From positions 1-6,581 of the forward strand of contig CAKUHW010000058.1 of NCBI GenBank assembly GCA_934659415.1: 6,581 bases of DNA, written 5' to 3'. The notes beneath the pieces are model-generated. The model was not told where the DNA came from. It saw only the letters and a program-made list of their open reading frames with translations, and did no database searches. Of this stretch, positions 5,405-6,581 are shown in pieces. This DNA is from an uncultured Oscillospiraceae bacterium. GTDB lineage: Bacteria > Bacillota > Clostridia > Oscillospirales > Oscillospiraceae. A program made the position numbers and the translations under genes. Within the stretch, counting starts at the first letter, position 1; every line of letters starts with the position of its first letter.

Positions 5405-6313
5405 TCATAATACGCCCTGTACTGCGCGAGCCGCGGTATACTGCTTCAGGGCGTCCACAAAGGGGCGCAGGCAGGGCTTGCTGTTGCTCTTTTTCCAGGC
5501 GAAGGCGATATTCACCCGGAAGTCCTTGTCTGCGAGATCCCGCACCAGAATGTTGGAGTTGAGCAGATTGGAGGCCCGCCGGTTGACGATGGACACCGCG
5601 TGGTGGAGGGCCACCGAGAGGGGAAGGGCGTCCACCTGATCCACATAGAACTCCTGGGAGGGGCGCACCTTGTGGGCCTTGAGAAACTTCCGCTCATAGT
5701 TGGTGAGGGGCGGGTCGGACCGGTGCCACACGAAGGGCTCCCCGTTCAGGTCCTCCAGATAGACGGCCTCCCTGGCGGCCAGGGGATGGTCCCGGGGGAG
5801 CAGCACGGAAAAGCTCTCCGAGCAGAAGCTGTGGAAGCACAGGGAGCGCCGGGCGGCGATGTCATCGGTGTAAAAGACGTCTGCAATGTCGATGGAGCCG
5901 GCCAGCAGGGCGTTCATGGAGGTGGACGGCTGGTGGCTCTGAATGGTGATCTTGATGGTGGGCAGCTCCTTGGAGAGGGCGTGAATCACCGGGGCGACGA
6001 TGTTGGTGGCATCGTGGAACAGGATGCCCAGGGTCAGCTCCCCCGAAATGCCGGCGGAGTAGTGGGTCAGGTCGGACAGGGCGGCGTCGTAGGTCTCGGT
6101 GATCTTCTGGGCGGCGCTCAGAAGCCGCTGGCCCGCCTCGGTCAGCTTGGTGGCGTGGCGGGTGCGCTCCACAAGGGGCAGGCCCAGCTCCTCCTCCATG
6201 GCGCTGATGTGCTTGCTCAGGGTGGGCTGGCTGATAAACAGCCGGTTGGCCGCCGCGGTATAATTCCGGCACTCCGCCAGGACTACAAATTCCTTCAGCA
6301 TGGAAAGCGTCAT
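5405..6313 (-). CDS. LysR-type transcriptional regulator
   Basis: DNA-binding regulator, 302 aa, the standard size for the family. The N-terminal winged helix-turn-helix occupies about residues 3-62, with Y-T-A-A-A-N-R-L (18-25) and recognition helix S-Q-P-T-L-S-K-H-I (28-36), followed by the linker helix. The effector domain begins at G-E-L-T-L-G (91-96) and contains P-T-I-K-I-T-I (118-124) and L-L-A-G-S-I-D-I-A (136-144), the usual subdomain landmarks. The start at 6313 is backed by GGGAGGA (6330-6324) with a 10-nt gap. It is encoded convergently to dctPMQ, instead of divergently from its target as is common for this family. The likely target is the dyad at 2075-2101, and the likely effector is the transported acid or a metabolite; both are inferred. 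No similar dyad is visible in its own promoter, so autoregulation is not supported. Confidence 0.92.
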   Translation of the reverse strand: MTLSMLKEFVVLAECRNYTAAANRLFISQPTLSKHISAMEEELGLPLVERTRHATKLTEAGQRLLSAAQKITETYDAALSDLTHYSAGISGELTLGILFHDATNIVAPVIHALSKELPTIKITIQSHQPSTSMNALLAGSIDIADVFYTDDIAARRSLCFHSFCSESFSVLLPRDHPLAAREAVYLEDLNGEPFVWHRSDPPLTNYERKFLKAHKVRPSQEFYVDQVDALPLSVALHHAVSIVNRRASNLLNSNILVRDLADKDFRVNIAFAWKKSNSKPCLRPFVDALKQYTAARAVQGVL

Positions 6314-6391
6314 AGGAAAACGATCCTCCCCACTGCGGTGATGTCAGATCCGGACGCCCGCGCATTCCGGGGACGAGATCTAATCACACCT

Positions 6392-6420
6392 ATTTTGTAC
6401 CACTTTCGCCCGGATGTCAA
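6392..6420 (-). promoter_or_regulatory. predicted promoter of the LysR gene
   Basis: On the minus strand a perfect TTGACA -35 (6420-6415) is followed after 17 bp by CAAAAT (6397-6392), a four-of-six -10. The start would lie near 6385, leaving a leader of about 72 nt. The good -35 and standard spacing suggest moderate constitutive expression. Confidence 0.6.
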
Positions 6421-6430
6421 GAGGGGATGG

Positions 6431-6460
6431 GAGCTGGCGCGAAGCGCCTGAGGGATTGTC
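6431..6460 (+). repeat. 27-bp dispersed repeat, copy C
   Basis: These 30 bases are identical to 722-751 and share 27 with copy A at 105-131. All three copies have the same orientation. The A/G-rich leading hairpin of copy B is absent here; upstream sequence is instead the LysR promoter region, ending only about 10 bp from the -35 box. Confidence 0.75.
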
Positions 6461-6516
6461 CGCCCGCAGCGGCGGGCGGGACGCGACCCTGGGCCTGCTT
6501 TTCCCGCGCCGGGAAA
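6460..6516. repeat. two consecutive short hairpins
   Basis: CCGCCCGC (6460-6467) pairs with GCGGGCGG (6472-6479) around AGCG, and TTTCCCG (6500-6506) pairs with CGGGAAA (6510-6516) around CGC. They continue the hairpin series begun by copy C and resemble the left-end repeat block in character. No coding sequence is seen. Confidence 0.55.
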
Positions 6517-6520
6517 GTAG

Positions 6521-6541
6521 GGCAAGGGCTCTGCCCTTGCC
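6521..6541. repeat. 21-bp palindrome, copy 2
   Basis: Exact copy of 377-397, GGCAAGGGC-TCT-GCCCTTGCC. The bases flanking the two copies differ, so the conserved unit is the palindrome itself. Confidence 0.7.
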
Positions 6542-6543
6542 AT

Positions 6544-6564
6544 GGGCCGCTGGGACAGCGGCCC
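6544..6564. repeat. hairpin GGGCCGCT/AGCGGCCC
   Basis: A perfect 8-bp stem (6544-6551 with 6557-6564) around a 5-nt loop GGGAC, two bases after the 21-bp palindrome. It is the last element before the window ends. The following CCTACAAGAGG resembles ends of dispersed repeats in related gut Clostridia, a resemblance from memory and not tested. Confidence 0.5.
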
Positions 6565-6581
6565 CTACAAGAGGACAGGGA

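Overview
The window looks like chromosomal DNA from a GC-rich anaerobic Bacillota (Clostridia), most likely an Oscillospiraceae-type gut bacterium. The reasons are strong G/C preference at third codon positions, Gram-positive-style Shine-Dalgarno sequences (AAAGGGG, AAGGGGGA, GGGAGGA), a lipoprotein solute-binding protein with a Gram-positive lipobox, and clusters of small dispersed palindromic repeats of the kind seen between genes in that family. The taxon is an inference from style; there is no rRNA or marker gene here.

Layout: positions 1-800 hold no convincing gene and are packed with repeats. These are several hairpins, a 27-bp repeat present at 105 and 725 (third copy at 6433), a roughly 120-bp inverted-repeat element, a 21-bp palindrome (second copy at 6521), an 11-bp tandem repeat and a hexamer tandem repeat. 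A strong minus-strand terminator (805-842) closes an atypical lactate/malate dehydrogenase-family gene (1813-875, minus). A 465-bp divergent intergenic region follows, with a good extended -10 promoter pointing at the transporter and a near-perfect LysR-type box centred about 65 bp upstream of the predicted transcription start. The plus-strand operon is a complete TRAP transporter in the order dctP (2279-3364), dctM (3462-4763), dctQ (4778-5299), with a 12-bp-stem hairpin between dctP and dctM. A shared terminator (5349-5379) separates dctQ from a convergent LysR-type regulator (6313-5405, minus), which has its own promoter at 6420-6392. From 6431 to the end the window returns to repeats of the same families as the left end.

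Working model (inference): the TRAP system takes up an organic acid with a cation gradient, the divergent NAD-dependent 2-hydroxyacid dehydrogenase oxidises it or reduces a related 2-oxoacid, and the LysR protein controls the divergent region. The unusual point is the dehydrogenase. It keeps the catalytic His/Asp pair and one carboxylate-binding Arg, but its substrate loop lacks the two arginines typical of malate/lactate enzymes. The substrate of the whole module may therefore not be malate or lactate. All genes belong to known families; I do not see a wholly new type of system.
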